From: Cellvibrio zantedeschiae
Lineage (GTDB): Bacteria > Pseudomonadota > Gammaproteobacteria > Pseudomonadales > Cellvibrionaceae
Length of the DNA: 64,000 nucleotides
Direction: 5' to 3'
NCBI RefSeq assembly: GCF_014652535.1
Contig: NZ_BMYZ01000004.1
Span: 138,844 to 202,843, forward strand
This document shows, piece by piece, positions 63,281-64,000 of the stretch (position 1 is its first letter; every line of letters begins with the position of its first letter). Under the pieces are notes generated by a model. It saw only the letters and a program-made list of their open reading frames with translations. It did no database searches and had not been told where the DNA came from. A program made the translations under genes and the position numbers.

Positions 63281-64000
63281 TTGATTGCTGCAATGATTCG
63301 ATTATTTCCTCAATTGCTTTTGCGCTTTTTTCTTGCGCCAGGCTTTGTTATTTTCTGTTTGCCAGTGTTAGCGGCACCTTCACCTCAAATTCATATTGAC
63401 GGCGGTTCTGGCGAGTTGCGGGACAATATTCGCCAGTATCTGACTATCGCGGAAGAATCCTGTGCTGCTCCGGATTGGCGACTTAAATCCTTGTTGCTGG
63501 AAGGTGAGGATGAAATAAAAAAAGCGGCTCAAGCGCTGGGCTACTATCAACTCACTTTTTCTACCGATCTCAAACAGACCAATGATTGCTGGCAACTGGA
63601 TATTCAATTAACGCCGGGTGAACAAGTAAAAATTACCGAGTTCACGTTGAATATTCGCGATGACGGTGCGCAGGGCGACGTATTTAAAGAACTCTACGAT
63701 AAGCCTGATATGCGTATTGGCGACAGCTTGCACCACGGCCGCTATGAAAACTTTAAAAACCGGATCACGACACTGGCAACCAGTCATGGATATTTTGATG
63801 GTCATTTTGATGTGGCTCGCGTCACAGTTAACGCCGCTGAAAATACTGCCTATGTAGAATTAATTTACAGCACGGGTACGCGCTATCGCATTGGCGAAAT
63901 ACACATAACGCACAATATTTTAAGCAAGGATTTTTTGGAAGGCTTTTTAAATGTTCATGAAGGTGAGTATTACGACACTGATAAATTATTGGAGTTAAAA
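63281..64000 (+). CDS. tamA: Translocation/assembly module TamA, 5' part (runs off window)
   Basis: At least 240 residues are present. A signal peptide (FFLAPGFVIFCLPVLAA) is followed by POTRA-type repeats: GGSGELRDNIRQYLTI, the second repeat from VKITEFTLNI, and YRIGEIHITHNILSKDF as the third. The pattern matches TamA, an outer-membrane Omp85 protein that works with TamB in autotransporter and outer-membrane assembly. The barrel lies beyond 64000. AGGGA stands 7 bases before TTG 63281; ATG 63293 is the alternative start without a good ribosome site. Confidence 0.85.
   Translation, partial: MIAAMIRLFPQLLLRFFLAPGFVIFCLPVLAAPSPQIHIDGGSGELRDNIRQYLTIAEESCAAPDWRLKSLLLEGEDEIKKAAQALGYYQLTFSTDLKQTNDCWQLDIQLTPGEQVKITEFTLNIRDDGAQGDVFKELYDKPDMRIGDSLHHGRYENFKNRITTLATSHGYFDGHFDVARVTVNAAENTAYVELIYSTGTRYRIGEIHITHNILSKDFLEGFLNVHEGEYYDTDKLLELK

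Overview
The window looks like chromosome of a Gammaproteobacterium of the Cellvibrio/Teredinibacter/Saccharophagus type. This rests on gene content, not a database search. The pointers are Pseudomonas-like housekeeping synteny (ntrC-ntrB-DUF4124-glnA, then thiI-typA), a poly-serine linker in a secreted lipoprotein, carbohydrate-active enzymes (a GH3 with a PA14 insert and a clan GH-D-like protein), and many signalling proteins. I saw no tRNA, rRNA, CRISPR array, insertion sequence or replication origin.

Layout. 1-4.1 kb: a 3'-truncated HlyD-type efflux adaptor on the minus strand, divergent from an NtrC-family response regulator and its kinase; the shared region carries a sigma-54 promoter and two matching palindromes spaced like an enhancer. 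4.2-10.9 kb: a chemoreceptor, then the nitrogen-control block ntrC, ntrB, a DUF4124 protein and glnA, with sigma-54 promoters before glnA and apparently before ntrB, and a cluster of NtrC sites upstream of glnA. 11-19.6 kb: an insertion relative to the Pseudomonas order, consisting of a two-component system divergent from a three-gene cluster: an SPFH/band-7 protein, an exported SH3-like protein of unknown function, and a NodB deacetylase-caspase-TPR fusion. This is the best candidate for an undescribed system. 19.7-23.2 kb: thiI and typA.

23.4-38.7 kb: a GH-D-like glycosidase, a TauE exporter with an Mpv17-like membrane protein, an M64-like metallopeptidase lipoprotein, an RBBP9-like protein that lacks its nucleophile, an FKBP, hemH, an orphan kinase, a yafY-tag-GGCT operon, pip, a membrane-anchored AraC regulator and dtd. 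38.7-44.4 kb: a large MASE1-CHASE hybrid kinase and a REC-GGDEF-EAL protein with a degenerate GGDEF site. 44.6-48.8 kb: ubiE-ubiJ-ubiB, a PLA2-like exported protein and a CII-like regulator. 48.9-51.3 kb: a yjfK/yjfJ (DUF2491/PspA-like) membrane-stress cluster.

51.4-64 kb: an ada-alkA operon preceded by an Ada-box-like site, a DUF2799 lipoprotein, a dicarboxylate/amino-acid symporter, a DUF418 membrane protein, a MATE pump, a GH3 glycosidase behind a perfect 19-bp palindrome, a DUF486 protein, a small membrane protein, rlmJ and a 5' fragment of tamA.

Several start codons were moved from the longest reading frame because a ribosome binding site or promoter box made the upstream start implausible; each case is explained in its entry.
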